From a virus: a stretch of 51,924 bases of DNA. The stretch lies in IMG/VR virus record IMGVR_UViG_3300029913_000031, positions 1 to 51,924 of that record. One strand, 5' to 3'. Position 1 is the stretch's first letter, and every line of letters begins with the position of its first letter. Position numbers and translations under genes: made by a program. Below are positions 1 to 5,641 of this stretch, one piece after another. The notes below the pieces were generated by a model that did no database searches, had not been told where the DNA came from, and worked only from the letters and a program-made list of their open reading frames with translations.

Positions 1-49
1 CAATAATTCGGGGATAAGAAGCGCGGTTGAATAACCCAATCAAGATGCT

Positions 50-481
50 CTAGGTATACTCAAATCCATTAATAGGAAAAATAATATATGGATCGCCATA
101 TGTCAACGCATTCTGCTCTTCTCCAGTGCAAAAAATACTATTTGATCGTAGTGCTTTAAATCCTTGCAATGTTAAATATTCATCGACTATTAACTGAACC
201 GCTGGATCGGTATCTCTAGAACGTCGGTCATTGCGTGGGCTGCCTAAAAAAATTTTTGAAGGCGAATCATAAGTTTTAATTCCTCGATATAAAAATCTAT
301 TGGCGGCTTTGGCCGATGCTAAAAATTCGGAGCAATGTTCTTCGATAAATTTGCACACTTGTATAAGTCTGTTTCTATCAACCCTAGAATACGTTGAAAA
401 AAGATTGGCTTGAATTTCGGGGGCCTGTCCTCTCGGAAAACTTGTCGTTTCGCCTGGATTAAGTTCTGGAAAAGTTGTCAT
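50..481 (-). CDS. Truncated YRG/RSNS-family protein (ADP-ribosyltransferase-like?)
   Basis: This 143-aa protein is a paralogue of the 202-aa product at 828-1436. Both carry FLYRGI (here residues 63-68), a central RSNS block (ALRSNSIFCT here) and the block GDPYIIFP/GNPYLIFP followed by GF-x-(Y/F)-T. The YRG plus S-x-S pattern recalls the R and S motifs of ADP-ribosyltransferases. That comparison is inference, since no convincing E-x-E motif is visible. The reading frame ends in TAG exactly where the paralogue has the Trp of FTWS, so this copy lacks about 80 C-terminal residues. It is probably a nonsense-truncated or decaying copy. A CATAAATA late promoter lies 5 nt before the ATG and no Shine-Dalgarno is visible. 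Function unknown. Confidence 0.65.
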   Translation of the reverse strand: MTTFPELNPGETTSFPRGQAPEIQANLFSTYSRVDRNRLIQVCKFIEEHCSEFLASAKAANRFLYRGIKTYDSPSKIFLGSPRNDRRSRDTDPAVQLIVDEYLTLQGFKALRSNSIFCTGEEQNALTYGDPYIIFPINGFEYT

Positions 482-486
482 ATAGA

Positions 487-494
487 TATTTATG
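487..494 (-). promoter_or_regulatory. Late promoter (CATAAATA), leaderless geometry
   Basis: On the minus strand CATAAATA is followed by 5 nt and then the ATG of the gene ending at 50. This matches the T4-type gp55-dependent late -10 element TATAAATA except for its first base. The spacing puts the expected start of transcription on the ATG. Confidence 0.55.
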
Positions 495-514
495 CGATGA
501 GGTAATTCGGTGAA

Positions 515-697
515 CTACCACTTCTCTAAAGAGAAGTGGCTTCCTGTTTCCAAGATGAATCTCTTTTCCAATTGATATCTATCAATATTTTGCTTAAGAA
601 AATTATTCCAAACAAATCTCAACTGCCCTTGCCATTCCACAAGAGTTTTCTCTTGTTCTTTGGTTGGAGTTAATCGATATTTGAATGACTTGAACAT
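515..697 (-). pseudogene. tnpB: TnpB (IS605 OrfB) remnant with internal deletion
   Basis: A 60-aa frame begins MFKSFKYRLTPTKEQE and continues with WQGQLRFVWNNFL, the N-terminal helix-turn-helix signature of TnpB/OrfB. Full-length TnpB is roughly 370-420 aa. Here the frame passes after about 48 residues into a short tail (ETGSHFSLEKW) encoded by the right-end hairpin, the kind of tail that ends many complete TnpB proteins. The RuvC nuclease core and zinc ribbon are gone, so no RNA-guided nuclease can be made. An internal deletion joining 5' and 3' ends is inferred. Confidence 0.7.
518..539. repeat. Right-end hairpin of the IS200/IS605-like element
   Basis: A perfect inverted repeat with 9-bp arms and a TAAA loop covers the stop codon side of the TnpB remnant. 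It could also act as a weak terminator for the remnant. Confidence 0.7.
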
Positions 698-773
698 AAA
701 TATATTTAGCCATTTATGAAAAATATAACAATTAAGAGCTTAAAAGGTATATCTTAATTCTAACTCGCTACAT

Positions 774-797
774 CCGTGGCTCTTAAGAACAATACGG
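774..797. repeat. Possible left-end hairpin of the IS200/IS605-like element
   Basis: An imperfect palindrome has outer CCGT/ACGG and a central TCTTAAGA, located upstream of the TnpB remnant in its own orientation, where an IS605-type left end would lie. The assignment is by position and shape only. Confidence 0.4.
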
Positions 798-814
798 GCT
801 TATCTCGTAATCGA

Positions 815-822
815 GCTAAATA
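815..822 (+). promoter_or_regulatory. Late-type promoter GCTAAATA, leaderless geometry
   Basis: GCTAAATA keeps the TAAATA core of T4-type late promoters and stands exactly 5 nt before the ATG at 828. No Shine-Dalgarno lies between. This is weaker than the YATAAATA examples. Confidence 0.4.
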
Positions 823-827
823 ATTAC

Positions 828-1436
828 ATGAAAGCCGACGAATTTGAAATCAGTATAAATGATACATTAACCCGAATAAATGATTCCTGTAAGGAATTTA
901 TTTCCGGTGTCAAAGCCGCTAATACATTTTTATATCGTGGTATTGATACAAGAAAACCATTTTTTAATGCGGCGACACCTAATACTAGAATGCCGCTAGG
1001 GCAATCATTACAAGAGCAGGCGATGCTGGATCATATTCTTAAAACAAACGGATTTACCGCGTTAAGATCAAATTCAAGAAGCTGCACACCAAATATAACA
1101 GAAGTCTACCTATTCGGAAATCCATATTTGATTTTTCCAGAGGATGGATTTTCTTTTACTTGGAGTCAGCATGTTTCGGATATCGGTATTAGTCGACTTG
1201 TTCAAAAAGAATTACATAATTGGATTGCCCCGAGAAATCCATTTTCAAAACGCGGAAATATTCCAACACATGAAGAAGCATTAACTTTCATTAAGAATTT
1301 GGGTTTTAGACACGACAATTTGCCGGAAGCGTTAGCCTCCGGCAATGAAATTATTATTCATGGAAATTATTTTGCGTTAAGTCGGTATTATATTCAGGAT
1401 GCATCTAACTATTTTAATATTGAAGAGGGCTCCTAA
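828..1436 (+). CDS. YRG/RSNS-family protein (possible ADP-ribosyltransferase fold)
   Basis: This 202-aa protein is the complete member of the family whose truncated paralogue sits at 50-481. Visible motifs are SGVKAANTFLYRGID (about residues 26-40), ALRSNSRSCT (about 79-88) and GNPYLIFPEDGFSFTWS (about 97-113). From memory, similar proteins occur in other T4-like marine phages without an assigned role. The LYRG and RSNS blocks suggest an ADP-ribosyltransferase-type NAD site, but the catalytic Glu cannot be identified, so this stays a hypothesis. The gene is convergent with the phosphoesterase at 1439, with only 2 nt between the stops and no terminator. The IS200/IS605 remnant lies directly upstream. 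Confidence 0.7.
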   Translation: MKADEFEISINDTLTRINDSCKEFISGVKAANTFLYRGIDTRKPFFNAATPNTRMPLGQSLQEQAMLDHILKTNGFTALRSNSRSCTPNITEVYLFGNPYLIFPEDGFSFTWSQHVSDIGISRLVQKELHNWIAPRNPFSKRGNIPTHEEALTFIKNLGFRHDNLPEALASGNEIIIHGNYFALSRYYIQDASNYFNIEEGS

Positions 1437-1438
1437 AA

Positions 1439-1954
1439 TTATAGCAAGGCTTTAATTTGCTCCCAAGCTACTGGATATAAATTCCAAGCGTCAACCCCAA
1501 TGTTAATTTTACGGTTGTTACCCGCTAGCATAGGAACATGATCGTGAGTGTGCCCGTAAAGATTAATTGGATCGTTAGGTAGAACATTTGCTGGGCAATG
1601 ACTTAACCATAAAGGAATACCGTCTAGTTCAAAATTAACAACTTTTTTCTCACTGAATTTAACTACTTGCTCGGCTAGTCCCGGACTTTGCAATAATGAA
1701 TTTCGATCATGATTGCCGCCGATAAACATTTTCCAATTACCATTTAATCGATTTCTAAATGGCATAAGCACTTCAGGACTGTGTAATCCAAAATCACCTA
1801 AATAATAAACTTCATCATCATTTCGAACAACCTCATTCCAGTTCTGAATGAGTCGCTCATTCATTTCTTCGACATAAAAAAATGGTCTATCGCAATACTT
1901 AATAATGTTACGATGCGAAAAATGGGCATCTGAAGATAGAAAAATATTTTTCAA
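1439..1954 (-). CDS. Calcineurin-like metallophosphoesterase
   Basis: A 171-aa protein with the full metallophosphoesterase motif series: DAH (D9, H11), GD (53-54), GNHD (80-83), an SH (H119) and GHTH (134-137). These residues bind the dinuclear metal centre in the calcineurin/Mre11 superfamily, and small stand-alone members hydrolyse phosphodiesters or phosphomonoesters. The substrate cannot be inferred. The start is a TTG whose last bases overlap the TGA of the upstream YPxA gene (TTGA), so translation is coupled. It is the last gene of the minus-strand operon that begins with the AAA+ ATPase. Confidence 0.85.
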   Translation of the reverse strand: MKNIFLSSDAHFSHRNIIKYCDRPFFYVEEMNERLIQNWNEVVRNDDEVYYLGDFGLHSPEVLMPFRNRLNGNWKMFIGGNHDRNSLLQSPGLAEQVVKFSEKKVVNFELDGIPLWLSHCPANVLPNDPINLYGHTHDHVPMLAGNNRKINIGVDAWNLYPVAWEQIKALL

Positions 1955-2199
1955 TATGCAAACCTCTCAATTAAATCTGTTTGTATTTCTTTCCAGGCAT
2001 ACTCCCACGCCTTGTCGGATGATCTGAACCAACCATCAATTGGGGTGCAAAAAGTTAATAGGCCTGGTTCCTCCATCCAAGAATCTAGCATAGGCGAGCG
2101 AAAAACTCGATAATATATTCCATACTTGCGACGCAATTTGGCATCAGGGTAAATTTTAACGACTTTTTCTTTAATCATCCGTTGTTTCGGAGAAGACAT
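1951..2199 (-). CDS. YPxA-family small protein A5
   Basis: An 82-aa member of the paralogous family: VVKIYPDAK near the N-terminus, a variable middle, then AWEYAWKEIQ...LIERFAY at the C-terminus. The ATG at 2199 overlaps the upstream stop as TAATG. An upstream in-frame ATG would lie deep inside the neighbour, so the overlapping start is preferred. It is the last paralogue of the minus-strand array and is followed by the phosphoesterase with a 4-nt overlap. Function unknown. Confidence 0.75.
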   Translation of the reverse strand: MSSPKQRMIKEKVVKIYPDAKLRRKYGIYYRVFRSPMLDSWMEEPGLLTFCTPIDGWFRSSDKAWEYAWKEIQTDLIERFAY

Positions 2200-2408
2200 T
2201 ATTGCTCCAATCGTTTTAACAATTCTTGCTCGCAATGCTCATATGCATTTTTCCATGCAAGTTCTAGGTTTTTATCAGCCGGATACAGAGATCGAGTCGG
2301 AGTTAAAAAAATCCTAAATAAAATTTTTTGTTCGCCGTTAGAAGTTCTAATCTCGAATATCCAATTTGCCTTGGGATAAATTTCCCTAACTTTTGCTTTG
2401 TAATTCAT
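2199..2408 (-). CDS. YPxA-family small protein A4
   Basis: A 69-aa protein beginning MNYKAKVREIYPKA and ending AWKNAY...LLKRLEQ. The N-terminus is very close to members B6 (MNYKKQVQKIFPNS) and B7 (MTYKEQVKAIYPNA) on the other side of the control region, which shows the two arrays are related. The start overlaps the preceding stop as ATGA. No known domain; small and soluble-looking. Confidence 0.8.
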   Translation of the reverse strand: MNYKAKVREIYPKANWIFEIRTSNGEQKILFRIFLTPTRSLYPADKNLELAWKNAYEHCEQELLKRLEQ

Positions 2409-2635
2409 TGGCTTAATACCCGAATTAACAATAGATCTTCACCCAATTGATATAATGATAATGCGTTTTCCCAGGCACCGTCCTTGGTTTTTGATTCGAT
2501 GCCAAGTGCATTATATCCAGTATACCCGGCATACCAAGACAAATTGGATCGATGAATTTGAAATCTACCGGAAGGATTGTATTTTAAATAACATCCGGGT
2601 CTAAATTCTCGCATTTTTCTTTCTGCTTCGGTCAT
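2405..2635 (-). CDS. YPxA-family small protein A3 (divergent)
   Basis: A 76-aa protein starting MTEAERKMREFRPGCYLK. The usual YP is replaced by RP, but the C-terminal AWENAL...LLLIRVLSQ fits the family. The start chosen is the ATG in the ATGA overlap with the upstream stop. A longer in-frame start at 2677 would run 46 nt into the neighbour and is not needed. Function unknown. Confidence 0.7.
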   Translation of the reverse strand: MTEAERKMREFRPGCYLKYNPSGRFQIHRSNLSWYAGYTGYNALGIESKTKDGAWENALSLYQLGEDLLLIRVLSQ

Positions 2636-2886
2636 ATCGACAATCTTTCTACTATCTTTTCCTGAATATAATACCAAGAATCTATCCAGGCAGTATCTAT
2701 TGAATGCGAAAATTTATCAGAAAGCAATGTGCTAGTAGGATAGTTGGCATTGGATTCAACAATTCGATATCCATTGTCTAAGAGATATGCCTTTTTCGTA
2801 ACGGCATTCGGAAACATTGCAAGAATTTTATTCTTCGCTTCTACTGAGATAATCTCTTCAATAGTAGCTCCTGCAAGCAGATCCAT
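2632..2886 (-). CDS. YPxA-family small protein A2
   Basis: An 84-aa protein with ILAMFPNA (F replacing Y) and a C-terminal AW...IQEKIVERLSI. The ATG at 2886 is chosen because GGAGGG stands a few bases upstream. This gives about 20 residues before the family block, more than in other members. The 5' end overlaps the previous gene by 46 nt out of frame, the longest overlap in the array. Confidence 0.65.
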   Translation of the reverse strand: MDLLAGATIEEIISVEAKNKILAMFPNAVTKKAYLLDNGYRIVESNANYPTSTLLSDKFSHSIDTAWIDSWYYIQEKIVERLSI

Positions 2887-3047
2887 GTTTCCCTCCAAGT
2901 ACGATTGGAATTTGAACTCCAAGCTGGCTGCAATGGTTTACCGAGGTGTGTTATTATTTTACACCAGGATCCACAGCGCATCACTCGGGCGGTGGGATAG
3001 TGGTATTTTACTTGTTCTTTTGCATACTGCGAAATCTTCGATGCCAT
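2841..3047 (-). CDS. YPxA-family small protein A1
   Basis: A 68-aa protein: MASKISQYAKEQVKYHYPTA, then a variable middle, then TWRETW...LLLKRLSQ. An in-frame ATG at 3077, preceded by AGAAGGA at some distance, would add ten residues, so the start is uncertain. The translated family pattern (YP.A, then W, then LLxRLSQ) is intact. It is the first paralogue of the minus-strand array. Confidence 0.65.
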   Translation of the reverse strand: MASKISQYAKEQVKYHYPTARVMRCGSWCKIITHLGKPLQPAWSSNSNRTWRETWICLQELLLKRLSQ

Positions 3048-3127
3048 TATATTCGACTTTCCCAAATTATTTGCCATTAATGAAGAACATAATCCTTCTT
3101 TCTACCTTGGGCAATTCCAAAATGTTT

Positions 3128-3310
3128 TTACAGGCCGTCTAGCATACGTTCGATGGTGCCGTCGTCGTACTCCCAATAACGGCATCCATTATAACAACTC
3201 CAATGAGTTGAACCATCGGTATAGTCAACGGGCTTACACCCCGATCGCCCGCATACCTGGCAATCGTATCCACCGGTTAGCGCTTTCCAAAAAGCAATCA
3301 ATCGTTTCAT
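3128..3310 (-). CDS. Small zinc-finger-like protein
   Basis: A 60-aa protein with CQVC (residues 17-20), a further Cys in SGC, and CYNGC near position 39. Four or five cysteines in two pairs suggest a zinc ribbon. The N-terminus (MKRLIAFWKALTGG) is weakly amphipathic. The ATG overlaps the upstream stop (TAATG). It is encoded between the YPxA array and a 166-aa unknown in the same operon. Metal binding is inferred and the target is unknown. Confidence 0.65.
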   Translation of the reverse strand: MKRLIAFWKALTGGYDCQVCGRSGCKPVDYTDGSTHWSCYNGCRYWEYDDGTIERMLDGL

Positions 3311-3810
3311 TATTTACCGCCAAATTTTGCTGTTAGGCGTTCGAATTCTTTCCGATCATGCGCTTCCCTCTCCCGCTCTTTACGTGCTTCTTCAATCTTA
3401 TATGCTTCTTCCGCCTCGGTTTGAGCTCGGCGTGCGGCGGCCGCGGCCTTTGCCAACGCGTCGAATTCGTTACGCTTAATCGTGGCTCTTGCATCAGCCA
3501 TGAGTTTTCGACCGGGCTCTTCGTCGTAGTCATACTCACCTTCGGAATTGGTGATAAGATTGTCATAATCTGTAGTTTCACCATTAAGATTGTTGTACTC
3601 CGAGGTCTTGCCATCGATGAAAATGGTAAAGTCATAGCCATATTCGCGGTCCTCGACTTTGTAAGTAATTTTATCCACAAGGAAACGAAGAGCCTCCTCG
3701 CGGTCGGTGGTATTTAAATACTGAAAATCGGACGAGTAGGAGGCCACGTGACACCCCATACAGTAATCTTCATTATCAGCCTTGTAGGCGAGTATTAAAT
3801 ATTTTACCAT
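3310..3810 (-). CDS. Hypothetical protein with charged coiled-coil C-terminus
   Basis: A 166-aa protein. The N-terminal 95 residues look like a small mixed alpha/beta domain (MVKYLILAYKAD...). The last 50 residues are Ala/Glu/Arg-rich (KAAAAARRAQTEAEE...), a probable coiled coil. AAGAAAGGATT precedes the ATG. I do not recognise the family. It lies downstream of the AAA+ ATPase and the 65-aa gene in the same direction, separated from them by a decayed segment. Confidence 0.65.
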   Translation of the reverse strand: MVKYLILAYKADNEDYCMGCHVASYSSDFQYLNTTDREEALRFLVDKITYKVEDREYGYDFTIFIDGKTSEYNNLNGETTDYDNLITNSEGEYDYDEEPGRKLMADARATIKRNEFDALAKAAAAARRAQTEAEEAYKIEEARKEREREAHDRKEFERLTAKFGGK

Positions 3811-3831
3811 AATACAATCCTTTCTTTAATT

Positions 3832-3965
3832 AATGGATTAAAATTGTTTCCCACTCTTCAAAAAAGAGCAGCAACACGCATCTCATTAATCTTGCATTCG
3901 ACTTAACTAGCTAGAATAACTTAAATTTTCGCATTCTTATCTGTTTTGTTTGCCATTTAATTATA
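3832..3965 (-). pseudogene. Decayed duplicate of the AAA+ ATPase 3' end
   Basis: On the minus strand this stretch reads MRVAALF, then TGA, then RVGNNF, matching the AAA+ C-terminus MRVAELSMMGNQF. The two DNA copies share ATGCG-GTTGCTG and GGGAAAC-AATTTTAA. Upstream, weaker matches (GTTATT, GAAA-TTTAA) appear with indels and stops. The clearest part is 3838-3884. It is a non-functional remnant of a partial duplication and is the only thing seen in the 3811-4008 gap. Upstream limits are uncertain. Confidence 0.5.
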
Positions 3966-4008
3966 GGTTTTCGGCGTTCATATTTTGACCGCAAGAAGAA
4001 CAGACGTC

Positions 4009-4206
4009 TCAATTAGCAGACGACAAAACAACCATATTTACCTCTCTAGATAGGTTGTCCCATCGAATGGTAACTCTATTACCTGCAATGGTAATTCCAT
4101 TAATGTTAATTTCAGCGCCACCCTTACCGGTAACAATGTTGCCCAATTCATCCGAAACCTTCTTAACATTGATAGGATCGGTAATCTCGTAAACACCATT
4201 TTTCAT
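4009..4206 (-). CDS. Hypothetical small beta-rich protein
   Basis: A 65-aa protein (MKNGVYEITDPINVKKVSDELG...). AAAGGAG precedes the ATG at a good distance. The alternating pattern (INGITIAGNRVTIRWDN) suggests a small beta-sandwich or barrel. Not recognised. It lies just beyond the terminator-like palindrome of the AAA+ gene, so its expression probably depends on read-through. Confidence 0.65.
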   Translation of the reverse strand: MKNGVYEITDPINVKKVSDELGNIVTGKGGAEININGITIAGNRVTIRWDNLSREVNMVVLSSAN

Positions 4207-4223
4207 TTAAGCATCTCCTTTAA

Positions 4224-4261
4224 TTTTAAAATAGTGGGATTTAAATCCCACTATTTTAAAA
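4224..4261. terminator. Perfect 38-nt palindrome at the end of the AAA+ gene
   Basis: Two 19-nt arms (TTTTAAAATAGTGGGATTT and its complement) meet with no unpaired loop and span the AAA+ stop codon. It is symmetrical and flanked by A/T runs, so it could end transcription from either side. It partly insulates the downstream minus-strand genes. Confidence 0.7.
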
Positions 4262-5293
4262 TTGGTTTCCCATCATAGAAAGTTCAGCAACTCGCATCCA
4301 CTTGTCATTCTCGTCGAACGTCCTGGCGAGACCGGCCAATTTAATGACAGTGCGCAGGCTAAGCTCGTTAAATTTCGAAGCGTTATCACGCACGAACTTC
4401 ATAACCTTTGCGCTCATTTTATCGGACAGTTTGAACTGGGAAAGCATCTTATGATTCGTAACCAGGTCTTCAATTCTGAGCAACTTTTCGCGATCCGTAT
4501 GAACAGTAAGATCAAGAAAATGCGAACGGCTCATGAGGGCCTCGAGATGGTTACGCATACGCTCAGAACGAACCTTCTTGAAGTTAATGTTCGAAATGAA
4601 GATAATAGAACCCTTGAACTCAAATTGGTTAGGGCAATCACCCTTCCGAAGTGAAACCGAATCCACGTTCCAGTGAATCATGCGGCGCTTGCTCGTATCC
4701 AATGCAGCTTTCAGCAGGTTCAAGCAAAGTTCGTCGGTAAAAACCGAATCGCAATCGTCAATGACGAGAACATTGTTATCGTCACGGAATTCGTACAACT
4801 TCATATACATACCGACCGCAGACATTGCACCAGAAATAACTTCATACCGAGGAGGAAGATCGGAAAAAATTTCAACCAACCCCGCATCTTGCAGCGTCTT
4901 TTCAACACCGAAAGTCTTTCCAACTCCCGGGGCGCCGGTTACAAACAATGCGCGAATATCTCCAGTGAGAGCACCCTGGGTCAGTTCAGTTAAAATCTGA
5001 AACCTATCACTGATACGCGCAAGTACGGCTGCATCTGTTTCAACAACTTCCGGCTCAGAGGATTCCTCTTCAACAGAAATCTGATCATCAACCGTTTCAA
5101 CCGTGCCGGCAATGACAAAATCCTTCTGGCTCTTCACGCGAATTCGAGCTGTCGGACGGCCACAAAGTTTTGTTCCTTCGACCGTAACATGCTTCGAATT
5201 CGGCGTTTCCACGTACCCATTAATCAGCGTAAACGTTTGGTTTTTGATTTCCTGGTTGCGATACGAACCCTGAATGATTTTCACTGTTGCCAT
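4256..5293 (-). CDS. AAA+ ATPase
   Basis: A 345-aa protein. Residues 1-65 form a beta-rich N-terminal domain, 70-90 an acidic linker, and the AAA+ core follows: Walker A GAPGVGKT (120-127), Walker B VLVIDD (175-180), and a sensor-like ISNINF in GSIIFISNINF. The last 80 residues are helical (lid-like). Similar single-domain AAA+ proteins occur in large T4-like phages, with unclear roles in remodelling nucleic acid or protein complexes. It is the first gene of the minus operon, with GAAAGGGG as Shine-Dalgarno and two sigma70-like promoters upstream. Its partner may be the divergent 392-aa protein sharing the control region. Substrate unknown. Confidence 0.8.
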   Translation of the reverse strand: MATVKIIQGSYRNQEIKNQTFTLINGYVETPNSKHVTVEGTKLCGRPTARIRVKSQKDFVIAGTVETVDDQISVEEESSEPEVVETDAAVLARISDRFQILTELTQGALTGDIRALFVTGAPGVGKTFGVEKTLQDAGLVEIFSDLPPRYEVISGAMSAVGMYMKLYEFRDDNNVLVIDDCDSVFTDELCLNLLKAALDTSKRRMIHWNVDSVSLRKGDCPNQFEFKGSIIFISNINFKKVRSERMRNHLEALMSRSHFLDLTVHTDREKLLRIEDLVTNHKMLSQFKLSDKMSAKVMKFVRDNASKFNELSLRTVIKLAGLARTFDENDKWMRVAELSMMGNQF

Positions 5294-5321
5294 GCGGTGT
5301 TACCCCTTTCACTACTTGTTA

Positions 5322-5350
5322 AGTGTAGCAAAGTTCCTGATTCTTGTCAA
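5322..5350 (-). promoter_or_regulatory. Sigma70-type promoter, proximal, for the AAA+ operon
   Basis: Minus strand TTGACA, 17-nt spacer, TACACT. The -10 lies 28 nt before the ATG, leaving a short leader with a Shine-Dalgarno. A near-consensus early promoter. Confidence 0.8.
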
Positions 5351-5394
5351 CAGCCAACTTCTGCTTCGTTAGCTCTGTTCCATTCACTAAAATA

Positions 5395-5423
5395 AGTATA
5401 GCAAACTCCGGTACCGAATGCAA
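5395..5423 (-). promoter_or_regulatory. Sigma70-type promoter, distal, for the AAA+ operon
   Basis: Minus strand TTGCAT, 17-nt spacer, TATACT. The same promoter with nearly the same spacer recurs at 50931-50959, as part of the duplicated element. Confidence 0.75.
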
Positions 5424-5481
5424 GCGAAATCAGCCTAAAAACCAAGAAAAATGCGCCATTGAAAACAAAGGACTTATATCG

Positions 5482-5539
5482 CCCCAATATGACCCCACTA
5501 TAATGATGGTACTCAGCTACTCCTGGGGTCATATTGGGG
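5482..5539. repeat. Perfect 15-bp inverted repeat inside copy 1
   Basis: CCCCAATATGACCCC at 5482-5496 and its exact complement at 5525-5539, with a 28-nt spacer. The stem is GC-rich in an AT-rich genome. Copy 2 keeps the left arm core but not the right arm. Confidence 0.85.
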
Positions 5540-5606
5540 CCATACGGCGCCATATTTACGATATCGGCCCTTTAAAATCAACAACTTAAAAATCTGAAAA
5601 TAGTGG

Positions 5607-5635
5607 TTGACAAGTGTATCGTATTCTTGTATATT
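5607..5635 (+). promoter_or_regulatory. Sigma70-type promoter, leaderless geometry
   Basis: TTGACA, 17-nt spacer, TATATT, then 6 nt and the ATG at 5642. The expected transcription start coincides with the initiation codon and there is no Shine-Dalgarno. Confidence 0.75.
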
Positions 5636-5641
5636 TAAATC

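Larger units (their letters stand above)
515..806 (-). mobile_element. IS200/IS605-type element, internally deleted (MITE-like)
   Basis: The segment between the two YRG paralogues holds the N-terminus of a TnpB/OrfB protein (minus strand) bounded by two hairpins. One is at 518-539, a perfect 9-bp stem CCACTTCTC/GAGAAGTGG with loop TAAA. The other is an imperfect one at 774-797, with CCGT...ACGG around TCTTAAGA. Subterminal hairpins at both ends, and a TnpB frame whose last codons run through the right-end hairpin, are hallmarks of IS200/IS605 elements. There is no tnpA, and TnpB is reduced to about 60 codons, so the element could move only if helped in trans. Exact termini are not resolved. 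Confidence 0.6.
5395..5590. repeat. Duplicated intergenic element, copy 1
   Basis: About 195 nt shared with 50931-51125. Both copies contain the TTGCAT...TATACT promoter, TTGAAAACAAAGGACTTA, ATCGCCCCAATATG, a CCATACGGCG block, and a closing ...TCAACAAC. Order and orientation are the same in both. The element is non-coding and rich in inverted repeats. Candidate roles are a replication origin, a protein-binding control site or a structured RNA. The sequence does not decide between these. Confidence 0.75.

Noticed and set aside
50-481. TAG read as an amino acid (stop-codon recoding)
   Set aside because: Other genes in the window end normally in TAG and no suppressor tRNA was seen, so the in-frame TAG is better explained as truncation.
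2744-3142. Open frame on the plus strand opposite the YPxA genes
   Set aside because: It is a shadow of three coupled minus-strand genes with family motifs.
5294-5641. Small genes inside the control region (frames of 60-80 codons)
   Set aside because: They lack Shine-Dalgarno sites and run through the inverted repeats and promoters of the duplicated element.
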